From: Garcia nutans
Lineage: Eukaryota; Streptophyta; Magnoliopsida; Malpighiales; Euphorbiaceae
Assembly (NCBI GenBank): GCA_947685225.1
Contig: CANTUV010000024.1
Location: 21,532,001-21,596,000 of the forward strand
DNA: 64,000 nt
Direction: 5' to 3'
The notes below the pieces were generated by a model. That model had not been told where the DNA came from. It saw only the letters and a program-made list of their open reading frames with translations, and searched no databases. The translations under genes were made by a program, and so were the position numbers. Every line of letters starts with the position of its first letter. The stretch's first letter is position 1. This document shows positions 1 to 13,496 of the stretch, one piece after another.

Positions 1-260
1 GCGGTCGGACCGCCGGTCCCAACGGTTCACCCCAAAACCGCACCGAAATCCGCATTTTTTTGTTTAAACTGATTTTCTGGGAGCTGCGGACCTCCAAAAA
101 TTATTCCGAGACCATACCTGTGGTCCTTGCATCGCTCCGGACATTTCAAGTACCATGAAGGTATATTTTTGGTGAACTCTGCCGCGGTCGACCGGTCTGG
201 CTTGGTCTTTTGCAGTCGGCTTTCCGAGCCTCAAAATTCGAATATTCACAGTATCGCAAA
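1..260. other. GC-richer block with short inverted repeats, unassigned
   Basis: This block is clearly richer in G+C than the rest of the window. It holds short complementary words such as GCGGTCGGACCGCC near base 1 and CGCGGTCGACCG near 182. I cannot align it to the internal region of the LTR element that follows, so it may be a different element cut by the window edge. No convincing coding signal is visible. Confidence 0.3.
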
Positions 261-2893
261 AATCACATATTCATTTTCTAATCTTTTGATACACAAAAAG
301 TTAACACGTTTCAGCTCTGTTTCAAAGCAATTTACTCTTGATCACTTGATCATCATTAGCCTAACTCATGCTTCAACAATATTATCATTAACATCTCTTA
401 CATATACACATTCGTTCATATGCTAATTTACACAATTTCCATTTATTACTCCATTTCTAATCTATCTCTTATAAAAATTTTCATTCATTTCTTTTTTTTG
501 ACTTCCATACTTTCTTCATTATACTTTCCTTTTTCTTTACAATATCTTATTTATACGCATATACTTTAGGCCCAAAACATTATACAATTATGAAGTTCAG
601 TTGCTAAAATAACAATTTCACCGTCCAGCTCTGTTCGGGTCCATTCTCAATCTCAATTCATCACATGACCTAACTCTACACATGTCAAGACCTAATCTCT
701 CTTAGATCTATTAATACATGCAACATCATTCTCAATATCACCATACACGTATTTGTATAAGGTAGTAAACACTCGATAATATTTTTTTTCATCCACATAC
801 ACCTTCGTAAGTCATAATCACAATGTGACTTACTTTCCACATTTTCTTACATATCATATTTGTGTTCATATAGAAAAAAAAATCTCATCACACAAATCAT
901 ACAATTATACTCAATTCCTCTTTTACATACAACCTATACAAAGTTAACATTTATCACCTTCCAGAGAACATCATCATTTCTCATTCTTTTGACATTAATT
1001 AGGTTATTCATCAATTCAACATATATACACACTCTGACCACAACATAATTAACATTTTCCTTATTCAATCGCCCATCTCTTAAATAAGTTTCTTATTACA
1101 TATATATTTTTCTAACACTTCACGTAAATCTTAGTCACGTTTCCAATGTGACATCTCTCTCACTTTTTTTTTTTTTTTTGCATTGATCACACCTTTCATA
1201 TCCATTTTTATCATTTCCAATTCAATTAACTAAAGTAACTCATTTTCACTTGCTTAATCATTTCCCTTTATTTCATAATAAATTTCTATATTATCAACCA
1301 CATTACACCTTAGTTAGTACTTTTATAAGTAACATTACTCATTCAAAATTACTCCCATGCTTATTAAACATTAAACTATCAATATCTAAACAATCCTCAT
1401 CGAAATTCCCTTACAACTCTAAATTTTCAATTTACTATTTTACTTAAACTTCATTCTATTAATCTCACTTTCAAGAGCTAACTTTACAAACATTATTTTT
1501 ATATTAATATAACATCAAAATACATCACTTTCACAATTATGGAAACCCATTTCAAAAATTCAAATTTCATATAATGCAACCAACAACATGAACCTCACCA
1601 AATCTCACCCATATCACATTCTCAATCTTAAGATCATAACATTTACTTTTAAACAACACTAATTCATTTCCTTACACTAATTAACATCATCCATTTAGAT
1701 ACTTTAATTTTACACACTCAACCCTAAATTATGTATCATTGTTCCATAATAAATAATTCGCTATCATATATGATTCACTCTTTGATTTTACTTATGAACT
1801 CTTTGTTGAAAATTATTAAAAACTCCATATTCCTTCTATACTTATACCCATATGCATATAAATTTTTATAATTTTCTTCATTCATTTATCTCATAAAATT
1901 AATTTATTACTTACTTACACAAAACTGCATGACTTCCTCAGTTTCATGTCAATCTCACTTTTAATTTTTATATTCCTTACCAATTCTTTATAAAAGCTTG
2001 TAAACTTTTATCCATGTGCACTTGACACATATATGGACTTATATTTAAAGTTTTAGAATTTTCCAAGTTGATTTAATATATTTAAAAATTAAATCTTCCA
2101 AAATCAAAGAATTTATCTCTTTAATAATTTCTCTGGCAGCATCCGGTTTCTAGAATTTGTCCATTTGTTTCAGGTATCAAACCTTAATAAAAATTAATGA
2201 AATTTTAACCATATGTTATAGGAATACATATGATATTGTGTGTAAATGTTTAGATTTTTCTGGTTTGGTTTAACATAGTTTCTAGATTTATTTATTTTTT
2301 CAATTTCTACAGATTCTGAATTGCTGAAATTTATCCAACAATCTGTGTTCTTATATTTTTCTTAATTAGAGATCCATCTTTAAAATTTATAAAATTTTAT
2401 ATATTTTGATTCTAACATATAGAAAAACTTTCTAGTAAATGTTCAAACTCATCCAACATTTCTAGATTTGTCCAACAATTTAGACAATATCACTTTGCAG
2501 TATATCTATAAAATTTTCTGTAACTATCATGCTCATTTCTCAAATTTTTTATTTTTATATCTTAAATTATTTCCTAGATTATTTTTCTAATTTCACTTAT
2601 TCATCAATTGAATTAGCAATAAATTTAAAATTTAAAATAAAAGTTCCAAAAATTCTTCATCCATAATATATAGAATGACGTTTTAACTTCGCCACTCTGA
2701 TCTATGCAACCCAGATACCATCTCAACTCATATCCATTGTATCAAATGGACATTACCACATCAGGGATCAGATAAATTGTCAGTGCCAATTCATGCATTA
2801 CAATTGAAAATTCATTTTTTTATTCCAATTTTCTCTTTCTATCATCCCACCTAGGTCAAAAACCTCAAACCTCGGCTCTAATACCAAAATAAA
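261..2893 (-). mobile_element. Non-coding internal region of LTR retrotransposon A (LARD-like), incomplete
   Basis: On the minus strand this is the sequence downstream of LTR A. It starts with a 7-base spacer and a tRNA-Met-like primer site. Long stretches match the internal region of element C (33011-34919) read on the plus strand, for example the segments around 2690-2790 and 1840-2600. No gag, protease, integrase or reverse transcriptase motif is visible in any frame, only short spurious ORFs. In C the whole internal region is 1.9 kb. Here at least 2.6 kb is present without reaching the polypurine tract, so C is probably internally deleted. A large non-autonomous derivative (LARD-type) that borrows its proteins is the best reading. 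That is inference from missing coding capacity and from conservation between copies. Confidence 0.7.
2874..2886 (-). other. Primer-binding site of element A (tRNA-Met type)
   Basis: On the minus strand the sequence reads TGGTATTAGAGCC, one mismatch from the TGGTATCAGAGCC complement of plant initiator tRNA-Met. It lies 7 bases inside the LTR end at 2894. This fixes the orientation: LTR A is a 5' LTR and the element reads leftward. Confidence 0.75.
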
Positions 2894-5800
2894 TGTAACA
2901 CCCTTATACCCTATATACGTACAATACATATTTTCAGCATATGTAAAATACACATATACGGTATAAAAATGTCACAGACCGATTTAATAAAAAAATTTAC
3001 ATTTCTATTTTAAGATTTCAAATACTAATATATAAAATAAATAGTATATAAATATTCTTTGCTTGTTATAGGAATCCAAAATAAATATTTTATATGAAAA
3101 TCTCTAGGAAAAATTCGCTAGAGTTTTGTTTGTAATTTAAACGTTTCTAAAATTCAACAAAACACAACCTGCATAAAATAAACACTCCAAATAAAATCAA
3201 TTCACCAATACTTCTCAATTTTTCCATATTTTCTCAAAATACTTATATATATAGGTATATATCAATATTATATATAAAATCACATCTTAAACTAAATTAT
3301 TCAAATCATTCTTTACAATTTACAATATATTCTTCAAAAACATATCATAACATACATAATATTAAAAATGTACATGCTGACAACTGGTTCTGATCATGAT
3401 GTACCCAAAACAACTCTTCAAGCTCAATAAATACAAACCTAGACCCGATCAAGTCTAGTAAAACTCTCCGGCTCTACCAAAACGTCCATGACACCTGCGC
3501 GACGAATTACAATCACGCTAAGCCGAAGCCTAGTGGTACAAACTTTGATATAATAAAAATGTAAAGTAATGTCAATGCACAATGCATATAGAGGTCACAT
3601 CATTTCACTTTATTATATTTTTTAAATATTTCATACTCACAACTCATAACATTATATTGCTCAATTGTATCACAATTCATAATTCACATTAAAGCAAAGA
3701 CAAGCATGGGCCCAAAAAGGATCTAATATGATATTCAAATTTCAGAGTTACTGCTTTGGTCCATAATGACACCATGTGTCTAGCCCGTAGGCAATATATA
3801 TATATCTATGGATAATGTAACAGCCCCAGTCTCTTGGACCTCAACCCGGCTATACCCTTAGGCCTCAGTATCTTAGTCCTCAACCAGACAAGACTGCTAT
3901 GGTTTTTGAGGCTTACGACCTAGTCTTTTCACCCTAAAAACATCATATTTATCATTTATCAGCTGAGCTTGGCTTACGACCCAGTCTTTTCTCCTGCCCA
4001 GCAATTCATAGGCATGCCGCCAAACCTAGAACTCTGAAAATTGAATAACATACTAGGCACACAATTAATTCATTTATCTCATTATCAAATACTTTCACAA
4101 TTTATTTCTCATAATCAAACTAGGCTCATTGCCTTATTTTCACTTTTTTTTTTCTCATTTTTCTCATTTTTCACATCTTTCTCATTTGTCTCACTTTTCT
4201 CATTTTTTTCTCATTTTTATCAATATCAATTCATTTCATTATTCCTCATATCTCATTTTTGTATTCACACCACATTATCCAAATATTTTGGGAATTTTCA
4301 CATAATATGCATATTTCATACTTTACACAATTTAGCCATTATCAATGGCTTTTCACAATGTATTTAACACATATATGACATTATAAATGTCATAGCACAT
4401 TATTCACATTCGATCAATGAACCAAGTAGTTTAACACATTTTGCAACCAAAATGTGTCAAGTCCAAATGTCATGCAAATATAAACATTATACTCAAAGTT
4501 TGTACATACCTCTACTAGCAACCCAAAGCATGCTTAATACAACCTCCAATCCTATCCTTCCAACTTGCCCTTCACCACTTGGATGAAGCAAATCAACCTC
4601 CCTTAATGCCTATACCAAATATGATCATACATAATCATTTAATATCATATTCTAAGGTATTCTCAACATCAAACCATAATTAAACATCACTCTAAACCAA
4701 ATCCCAAAATTAAGCTTCACCTCACTTTAACTTTGAAAAACCATATCAAGCCATTTAAATTAGTGTTTTAAATTTATTAATATCATTAAAACATATTTTA
4801 ATGCATTTAAATCATTTACATTATAACAATACACTCTTATACACAAAATATCAAAAATGGCATAACCTTCTCCCATTGAAGGTTTTCCATTCCAACACAA
4901 TCCATTACTCATTTCAAGCTTATATTCATCACTTTTAACACTAAACAACATGCTTAAACAAATAAAATCACACAATTCAACCACTTTGGAAAATTACTTT
5001 TTCAAAACCCTAAATCTCCACTTCCGTTCTCAAACTCCAACCAAACACAACCAAATCCAATATTTGACTTTAAAATACTTGTTTATGTATCAAAAAAACT
5101 CATTTGGAATCAATTTACACAATTAAAAACCATGATTTCAAAACCTCAAATATTACATAACCCTAAATTCTCTCTCTTCACCAATCTTACCCAAACTCAA
5201 CCATTTCTTTAATCCAACCTTAAAATCATTGATAATCAATCAAAAAAACTTCATTCATATCCAATTAAGCAATTAAATCATGCTACTATAAAATTCCAAA
5301 ATTTACATAACACACTTTTTCATATAATTTGAAAATTTGGTAAGAAAGCTTACCAATTGATGAAGAAACTTCTAAAACTCCACTTGAATCCTTAAAATCT
5401 CTTCGATTTTTGGAGTATGAAAGAAGCAAATCCCTCTCTTGAAGCCATGAAATTAGGCCTTGAAGGAAAGAAGAAGAAGAAGACTTTATTTTTTTTCTCT
5501 TTCCTTTCACCCTTTAATTTTAAACCATATATATATATATTATAATTTAATAATTAATTATTTAATTATTTATTTAATAAATTAAAAGTCCTAAATTCCC
5601 TCTTCCATTCAAAAATAATTTATTTTTGAATTATTTTATTAATTTTAAATTTATAATATTTAATTACCAAAATACCCTTTTACTTTGACTTTTCTTTTAA
5701 AAAGTATTGACTTTTATATGTTATATATATTTTACATATATATCACATATATTATCCACTTTTTCATTTAAAACCCCTTTATTTTCATTTAAAACCATTA

Positions 5801-6087
5801 ATTTAATTTATCCATTTAAATTATAATTTATTTTATCAAATTTCCAAAAATTAGAATTTTTCAAAAATTTAGGATATTACACATATGCACAAGTACTGTG
5901 TATCTTATATACATATCAAATGTACCTTATATGCGTATTAAATATTAAGTATGTAATGTATTAATCCAACATATACAATTAATATATCATATGTATATGT
6001 TATATATACTATAGATATATATATTGAGTATATACAATTTATATCTCCAAATACTTATTTAATTTCTCCAAAATCACGGATGTTACA
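2894..6087 (-). mobile_element. LTR A: 5' LTR of minus-strand element, TGTAACA family
   Basis: The block is bounded by TGTAACACCC on the left and GATGTTACA on the right, giving TG...CA ends and an inverted terminal repeat. It aligns over its full length with LTR E (59089-62104) and more loosely with LTRs B, C and D. Read on the minus strand it ends next to the tRNA-Met-like primer site. It contains a conserved GCTAAGCC/GGCTTAG-type hairpin near 3517-3535 and a CCTGCGCG motif near 3492 that recur in other copies. TGTAACA termini with an initiator-Met primer site are typical of Tekay/Del-like Ty3/gypsy LTRs, but with no polymerase to read the lineage is an inference. The other LTR lies outside the window. 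Confidence 0.8.
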
Positions 6088-6780
6088 GATTTGGTCTGAG
6101 CCCTGGTCATGTAAATTTTATCTCAATTAAATAATCCAAAACCTAAATTTATATTAAACCCTAAATCTTGCATTGTTTTAATTCTAGTTTGCATATCAAA
6201 CCCTAGCATGTATTCCTTAAACCCTAAATTGTACACTTTAGCTTTAGTTTAACTTCCAAAGCCCTAATTTGTATGTTAAGCTTTAGTTTATCTTCTAAAA
6301 TACTTGTTTGCAATTATAGCCTTTGTTTGCATACTTTAGCCTAGGTTGCATATTAAAACCCCAGTTTTCATTAAACCCTAATCTTACATTGTTTTAATCC
6401 TAGTCTATATATTAAAGCTTAGTTTGTCATATTTTAGCCTTAGTTTGTGTTTTAAACACTAGTTTGCATGGATTAAATCCTAGATTAAAAAAAAGTCCTC
6501 ATTTTATAATGAAACTCTAATTTGGTTAGTAGGAAACCTAAAACCCTAAATTGACAATCCAACCCTAATTGAATGATGATGAAACCCTAATTTTAATTAT
6601 TTGATTTAATATATGTTTCATGATGGATGATGTGTCTTGATTGTCTTATTGTTCATTTTATTTAATTAAATTTTATTTATTTGTTATTTGGATTTTAAAA
6701 TTGTAAAAGGCATGTGTACATTCATCTTCACTTTTTGTTTATGTACATTTGCAAGGCTTACACAGCATAACGAATGTTTC
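6088..6780 (+). mobile_element. Fragment of Tat/Ogre-like LTR
   Basis: This stretch shares its layout and words with part of the LTR at 56825-58890. Both have a run of dispersed AAACCCTAA-like words, then ATGATGGATGA, then TGTAAAAGGCATGT. It is in the same (plus) orientation. LTR A probably inserted into it, since A ends directly at its left edge. It holds no gene. Confidence 0.5.
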
Positions 6781-6999
6781 ATACCAATAGTAATTCTTCA
6801 CATAAGCATAATTTTTAAAGAAAGAGGAAGAGGAAGAAGATAAAATGAAGAAGATGTAAAAGAATGAATAAAAAAGAAGATACCGTATTTTTTAAAAAAC
6901 AAAACATAAAAAAAGTAAAAAATTAAAAATTAAAATTTTAAACTTGAAAAAAAAAAGTTAAGTACAGTCAATTATCCCCTCCCCTCAACCTCCTTTATA
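6781..6999. other. Purine-rich spacer without gene
   Basis: A purine-rich stretch around 6820-6880 (AAGAGGAAGAGGAAG) is followed by A-rich sequence and a short C-rich tract near 6978. I see no gene or recognisable element boundary. Confidence 0.4.
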
Positions 7000-9060
7000 T
7001 ATATAATTATATATATATAATTTTATAATATATATTATATATACTTTTATAATTAGTAATTTTATATCCTTTTAATATATCCTAAAATTATATATATTAA
7101 TAATTTTTTAGATATTAATTTTTTGACTTTTAATAATAAAATACTATAAATAAATTAATAGATTCAATAATTAGAACAAAAAAATATGTAAAAAATTTAA
7201 TAAATTTGTAGATTTTAATAAATAATATAAAATTTTGATTGATAATTTTTTGTTATGGAAATTTATAATAAAAATCTAAATTTTATTATAATACTAAATG
7301 TCCAATTTTAGTTTCAATTAGTCTGCAATTTTTTTCTTAAAAAATTTGCCCCCTTTATTATATTTTTAGTTCTGCCGCTGCATATACCAATATATATTGA
7401 TATATACTAATATATACCCATATATATATCATATATTATTATTTTTTTTACAGCATATACCCACATATATTTAATTATATGTAACATATACCAATGTAAA
7501 TAAATATATCTAATTATATACCGACATTTATTTATATATAAATAATATATAAGATAGTTATATACCGACATATATCTACATGCACCCATATATATTATTT
7601 TTCTTTAGTTAAAGTATATGTAATATATATTGACATATACTAAAATATATTGTTATTCTTTTCGGTATATCTAGTTATATATAACATATATCTATAAATA
7701 AATAAATATATAAAATAATTATATACTGGCATATATCCACATATATCCAATTATAACGATATATACTCAAATATATTGTTATTTTTTAGCTAAAATATAT
7801 ATAACATATATCGATATATACTACATGTATTGTTATTCTTCAATTACAGTATATGTAACATTTATCGACATGTATCAATATATATTGACATATACCTATA
7901 TATATAACACATATATATATCCAATTATATATATCATATATTGATATATATATATATATATATCTACATATTATATTATTCTTTAGTTAAAGTATATATA
8001 ATATATACCAATATATATCTACATACAATGATATATATCCACATATATTCACATATAAATAATATATATTGTTATTCTTTTACAGTATATACCTACATAT
8101 ATCTAGTTATATGTAACATATATCTATATATTATTATTATTATTATTGGTACATCTAGTTATATATAATTTATTCTCACATATAAATAAATATATAAAAT
8201 AGTTATATACCGACATATATTTATATATATTATTATTCTTTAGTTAAAATATATGTAACATATACTAATATATACCAACATATTTTGACATATATTTATA
8301 TATATGTAACATACATATATCTAGTTATATGTAGATATATGTAGATATATATCCACATATACTGACATATATTGTTATTTTTTACTTAAATTATATGTAA
8401 TATATACCGACATATACCTACATACATGAAACATATATATTTTTGTATATTGCATTAGTTTTGTTAGATATATTTAAAAAATATATTCTATTAGATTTAT
8501 TATTTTATTTTGTATTAAAATATAAAAATCAATACAACCTTATGCAGTTATTCTTTACCAACTATAATTACATATATCTATCATCTTTTAAAAAGAAATG
8601 TCAATGTACAACTGTAATATTTTAGTATATGAAAATATATATAATATATACCTACAAATATCTATTATCTTGGAGAAAGAATATCAATATGCAGTTGTTA
8701 TGTCTTAGTATATGAAGATATATATAACATATACTTATTGTCTTGAAGAAAAAAATATATGTATGCAACCGTTATATCTTTTTATATTTTGGTATATACT
8801 AACTATAACTATAACTATATATATATATATATATATTGTCTTTTATAAAAGAATGTCAATATACAGCAACAATATCTTAGTATATGAAGGCATATGTAGC
8901 ATATACTTATATATACCTATTGTATTGGAGAAAGAATATTAATATGTAACTATTATATATGTAGTTATATTTGCTTCAAAAGTAAACAAATGAAAAAAAA
9001 ATATATATATATAACAATAAATTATTGATATTAAAAATATATAACTTTTAATATATAACA
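7000..9060 (-). repeat. AT-rich palindromic minisatellite array
   Basis: About 2 kb of degenerate tandem repeats built from words such as TATATGTAACATATACC, GACATATATCCACATATAT and TTGTTATTCTTTAGTTAAAG. From about 8440 to 8960 the unit becomes longer, with ATTATCTTGGAGAAAGAATATCAATATG-like segments about 85 bases apart. Read on the minus strand these units resemble those of the array at 56060-56824, so the two arrays are in inverted relation. Many short ORFs here are artefacts of the repeat. Confidence 0.75.
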
Positions 9061-9912
9061 CATATAAATTTCTTAACACTCCAACCAATTTTATCTTCTT
9101 TTTTTTTCAATATTCCACCATTCAACCTTTAATTGGATCTCCATCCAGTCATTTCTTATTGATGTGCTCTATGTAACATCACATTCATATTATATCAATC
9201 AAAATAGTTTTCCCTCTATTTTAAACAATAATACACCACCTAATCACTTATAAATAAAATATTTTAGGAACATTTTAGATATTGGCCTAATTAATAATAA
9301 AATTATGCTATTTTTTTATTCAATTTTCACTTACGATAAAATATCCAGTGGTGGAGTACATAGAGCAAAACGAGTAATTCAACTCTTCAATGCTAATTTA
9401 TCTTTTTTTTTTCAATGAACTATCTCTGACGGGTATTTAAGTCTTTAAAGTGGGTAGCAACTGAAACTATAATATAAAATTCAACCACTAAAAGAGAATT
9501 GTCTCACAATAACAAATGTAAACAATACAATGAGAAATGGTTGGGGACATATTTCACTCTGGCAGAAATGGTTGAGTCTGCAGTCAAAGACCCTCAAACA
9601 ACCGCATATGGTCTTCAAATATGTCCCCATGCCATATTTTGGTCATTGTTCCATCTTCTTCAATCTAAAAAAAGAAATAAATTTAGATTCCAAGCATAAG
9701 TAACCTTAGCAAAAACTAGTCCATAAGAAACATTGCGACTTTTAACTAGTTCGTTAGGTATTAGAAACATAAAATGGTTTGTATACAGGAGAGACATTTT
9801 AACTTTGTCAAGCCGCAGCATGTAAGCCAGAGTGGAAAAGAATGTTCCATATGATCAGTATAGAATAGAGGTACTTTAAGAATGTTCCATATGATCAGGA
9901 GGGCGCATCTTC
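9061..9912. other. No gene seen; unique-looking spacer
   Basis: The sequence is low-repeat and AT-rich. A 66-codon ORF at 9499-9699 has no family resemblance I recognise. The word AAGAATGTTCCATATGATCAG occurs twice (about 9838 and 9877), a short local duplication. Confidence 0.4.
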
Positions 9913-10045
9913 TGTAACATCCAAAAATTTTCAATACTTACAATAATAATAATAGCAGTGACAGTAGTAGTAATAAGTTAAAAAAAAAGAAAAGAAAAGC
10001 AAAGTAAAAGAAAAGAAGGTGGGTGGTGGGTGGTGGGGTTTAAAG

Positions 10046-10101
<56 letters not shown>

Positions 10102-12285
10102 TTTTTATTCTCTTCTTCTTCTTCTCCTTACCCGATGGCTTTGAGAAAATAATAGATAAAGAGTAATTTTTATATTTTGATCAATTTTTAGCAAAAATCA
10201 AAGGTTTGAAGTGAATTTTGAAAGAAAAATTGAAGATTTAAGTAAGTTTTAATCTTTTTAAGCTTGATTTTAAGAGTTTTAGATTATATAAATTTAGAAA
10301 TTTAGAAAAAAATTTATATATGTTAAGAAAAATAATGTAGATGAGAAATAACTTGAGTAATGAAGAGAATTTGATGATTATATATTGAATTTGTGATTAA
10401 TTAGTTGAATTGATTTGAATCAAAAAGTTAAAGTTCATGGAATTTTTGGATTAAGGTTTTTTTATGGGTTTTAGTTAGAATTAGTGTAATTAAGAGTTAA
10501 TTAGAGTATTTTAAATATAAATATATACTTAATTGAATGATTAAACCTTTTATTGGTTTAGGAGTATTTTGGTCAATTTTGTTCAAGTGGTAGAGTTTAG
10601 GGTTCTTTGAAATTGAAGTTTGAAAAGTGAAATTGGATTGATTTTGGAGCTAATTGAGGTTCGTATTTACTTTGGACATTAATTTAAAATTGTTATATTT
10701 TTGACATAGACTTGATTTGGTATTATTTTTAAATTATTAATTGATTATTTGTGAATTATATTAAATTTTATGAAATTCTAATATAAATGAATAGTGTGAT
10801 TTAATTTGGCTATTTAAAAGAAAAAAAATATATTATTTTATGGAATTTATAGTTTATAAGATGGATTAAAATATTTCAAAAGTTATTTGACTATTAAATT
10901 TAATTATTTACATGAAAGTTAAATTTAAATTCCAATATTAAATTAATTATCAAATGAGTTGTGAAAATTAATTATTTATCAAATGAATTATGGAAATCAA
11001 TTATTTATCAAATGAATTACGAATATTCTATATATAAATTGATCATGTGAGTTTGGATGAATTATGAAAATTTATGGGAATGATGATTTGATATGAATTT
11101 TGAAAAATTGATGGAAATGTTATAGAAATTATGTATATATATATTGATAGAAATATTATTGTGTTTTATTGTCCAGCACATGTTCTTAATTTATAATATT
11201 TGTTTAGTATTATCTAGTGGGCATATCGACGATCATGACGTGATTATTATATTTATTATGGATGCATCATGACCTGATTATTATGTTTATGCTTATGGGA
11301 GAGATACTATGGTATCACGATATTACGATATTGAGACACTACGGTGCCGAAAGATTTATGATTATGATATTTATATGCCTTCAGGCGAGAAACTTCAGTA
11401 TCGCAATATTTTATTTCCGGTGTTGAGACTTATGGGCCACGATGAGCTTGTTCAATATTACTGAAACTTGAACAATTGTGTATGTGCATAATTTAAGTAT
11501 GTTAAGACATGAAATAAAAAAAATGAGATTGTTTAAATTATTATTATTTCATTTATGAAAGGTTTATGTTTAAATAGTTATGAATTAAGATTTGTTATTT
11601 ATTTATTTAAATTATTTATTTTCAAAGCAAATATTACTAAACTGTATAACTTAATGCGATTAAATTTTATTGCGCAGGTGATAGAGTTAAAATATAAGGA
11701 GCCATGATAAGCCTCAGAAGACTTATGTTTGAGGGTAATTATATAAGCTTAAAAATTTTATCACAAGACCATTCCCACCGGTGTTGCATATCATATACAG
11801 TTTTTATATAAAATATATTATGATTTTATAATTACAACTATTTTGTATTTGTTAAATCAATTGAAGTTTTACAAATATTATGTTTACATAAAAAGTTGTA
11901 TATTATGTTATTTGTTACTATTTGATTGAAGTTGTGTTACATTGGAGGAGAAGTTTGTGAAAATTGAATCTTAGAAGTGTTTTTTTTTTTGCAGGATTTT
12001 AAATTTAGAGATTTGATATTAATAATTTTATAAATAAAACTCTAACAAATTTTACTTAAAAATTTTTATATGATTTTAAAACTGCCACTTAATTAGTAAT
12101 TATTTATTTATATTACATATTTAATATTATTTATTTACTATATAAATATGCATATAATATTTAAATTTTTGAATAAACTTGTATTTTTATACTAAAGTTT
12201 TTAAGTGTTTAAACAAATTTAATTATTATAGTACTCTTATATCTTAAATATGTATTTTATGCATATTGGATAAAAGGGTGTAATA
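9913..12285 (+). mobile_element. Solo LTR B with target-site duplication, TGTAACA family
   Basis: It starts TGTAACATCC and ends GGGTGTAATA. It is flanked by TCTTC (9908-9912) and TCCTC (12286-12290), a five-base target-site duplication with one mismatch. No primer site or polypurine tract adjoins it, so it is a solo LTR left by recombination between two LTRs. A GCGCAGGTG motif near 11675 is shared with LTR A. A trinucleotide AAT run lies at about 10045-10100, just before a CTTCTTCTTC segment. The last bases read TA instead of CA, consistent with age. Confidence 0.7.
10045..10100. repeat. (AAT)n microsatellite inside LTR B
   Basis: About 18 perfect AAT units are followed by a T run and CTTCTTCTTCTTCTCC. 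LTR C has a similar AAT run at a comparable place. Confidence 0.9.
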
Positions 12286-12290
12286 TCCTC

Positions 12291-12819
12291 GTATTGTATG
12301 TTGATGCCATACTCATGCAATAAATGCCAGCATCATGAACAACCAAACTAAAACAAAAAGTCTCTTTCAACTTTTTCTCACTTAAGCAAAAAAAAAAAAA
12401 AAAAAATTAACACTCCCTTAGATCTGCTGCCTTCTTGACAACTCCTCAAGCCTTAATTTTCAGCAAAACAACCAAAATTCAATAGAATAGCAGCAGCATA
12501 GCATCATGGCATCAGCGTAGCGAGAGCATACCAAATAAGACCCATAACCATACAGCAGCAACAAGTCCCAAACATTCAACAGCATGGCAGCAACTTAGCA
12601 GCATAGGAAACAAACAACACGTGGCAGAGAACAACATGGCACATAGGGCATAAATGAAATTGCAAACTTTCCCAAAACCCAAAAGAAAAGTTGAATCAAT
12701 TCAATCAATTGAGAGCTCTAAACAAAATGAATTGATAATAGAAACTGTAAAAATTAAAGAAAAAAAATATGTTTTACAGTGTGCTTGCTGGGATTGACGA
12801 GAATGTCTTGGTTGGTGAG
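12291..12819. other. No gene seen
   Basis: The stretch contains an A-rich run near 12389-12406 and a CAGCAGCA/GCAGCATAGCA-rich segment at 12489-12610. No ORF or element boundary is supported. Confidence 0.4.
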
Positions 12820-13050
12820 TCAAAGGGCGCAGGAGATAGCTCGTATGAAATATAGATACCACGAAAATAATTCAGTTTCATCGAATTCTAGCTTGTAGGT
12901 GATTGGCACAACTGGGTTAGGACCATCGTTGACAGCAATGACATCCCACCACTCTGATCTTTTGCTTAGTGGGATCATCTCCTTCGGCAACCGATCCAAT
13001 GTTTTTGGAGTTGAGGGATGCACTGTGCTTTTACAGTGTAGCTTCTTCAT
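12820..13050 (-). pseudogene. Unrecognised coding-like fragment
   Basis: A 76-codon minus-strand frame has a gene-like composition, including the segment SEWWDVIAVNDGPNPVVP. It is denser in G+C than its surroundings. I do not recognise the family, and there is no clear splice structure or partner exon nearby. It may be a relic exon of a host gene. A second odd frame at 13260-13496 on the same strand is weaker. Confidence 0.25.
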
Positions 13051-13496
13051 AGATGATAGTTTTAGGAAGATGAAACGAAGATTCTCTTAATTAGTTTCCA
13101 TAGTTGAAAGAGAAATTTTAAAAGAGAGCCAAAATAGAAACAATAGAAAAGAACACCTAATTTTTATAAACACAAAACATAAAAAAGGATAAAAATGAAA
13201 AAGGTGAAAAGTGAAAAGTGAAAAAATAAAATTGGAGCAGTAAAAATGAAAATAGAATTTCAAAAGTAGTATATGATGTAATTTCCTCTTGTTTGAAATC
13301 TTATCCTTTTGTAGGCTTCAATTGATGTTCTTCTGAAAATCATTTTTCTGACTTGATTCGTATGTCCAACAACTAATTTTGGTAACTTAGGAATGAGCGT
13401 TGCATAAAGTGGAACTAACATGGCTCGTGGACTTCTTAATTGAAAAGAGCGTCCCATACCTTGAAACGAGCAATTTTCATTTTTATTATGTTGCAT

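Noticed and set aside
4041..4367. Phe/Ser-rich ORF inside LTR A, and its partner at 60121-60393 in LTR E
   Set aside because: Both come from a TCTCATTTTTCTCATTTTT tract shared by the two LTRs, not from a conserved protein; the frames are not preserved.
6088..6104. TTTGGTCTGAGCCC next to the right end of LTR A as a primer-binding site
   Set aside because: It is a poor match to tRNA-Met, and the true site with better match and spacing lies at the other end of LTR A (2874-2886) on the minus strand.
7400..8950. ORFs of 60-76 codons rich in Tyr and Ile
   Set aside because: They are translations of the TATATA-rich minisatellite with no family resemblance.
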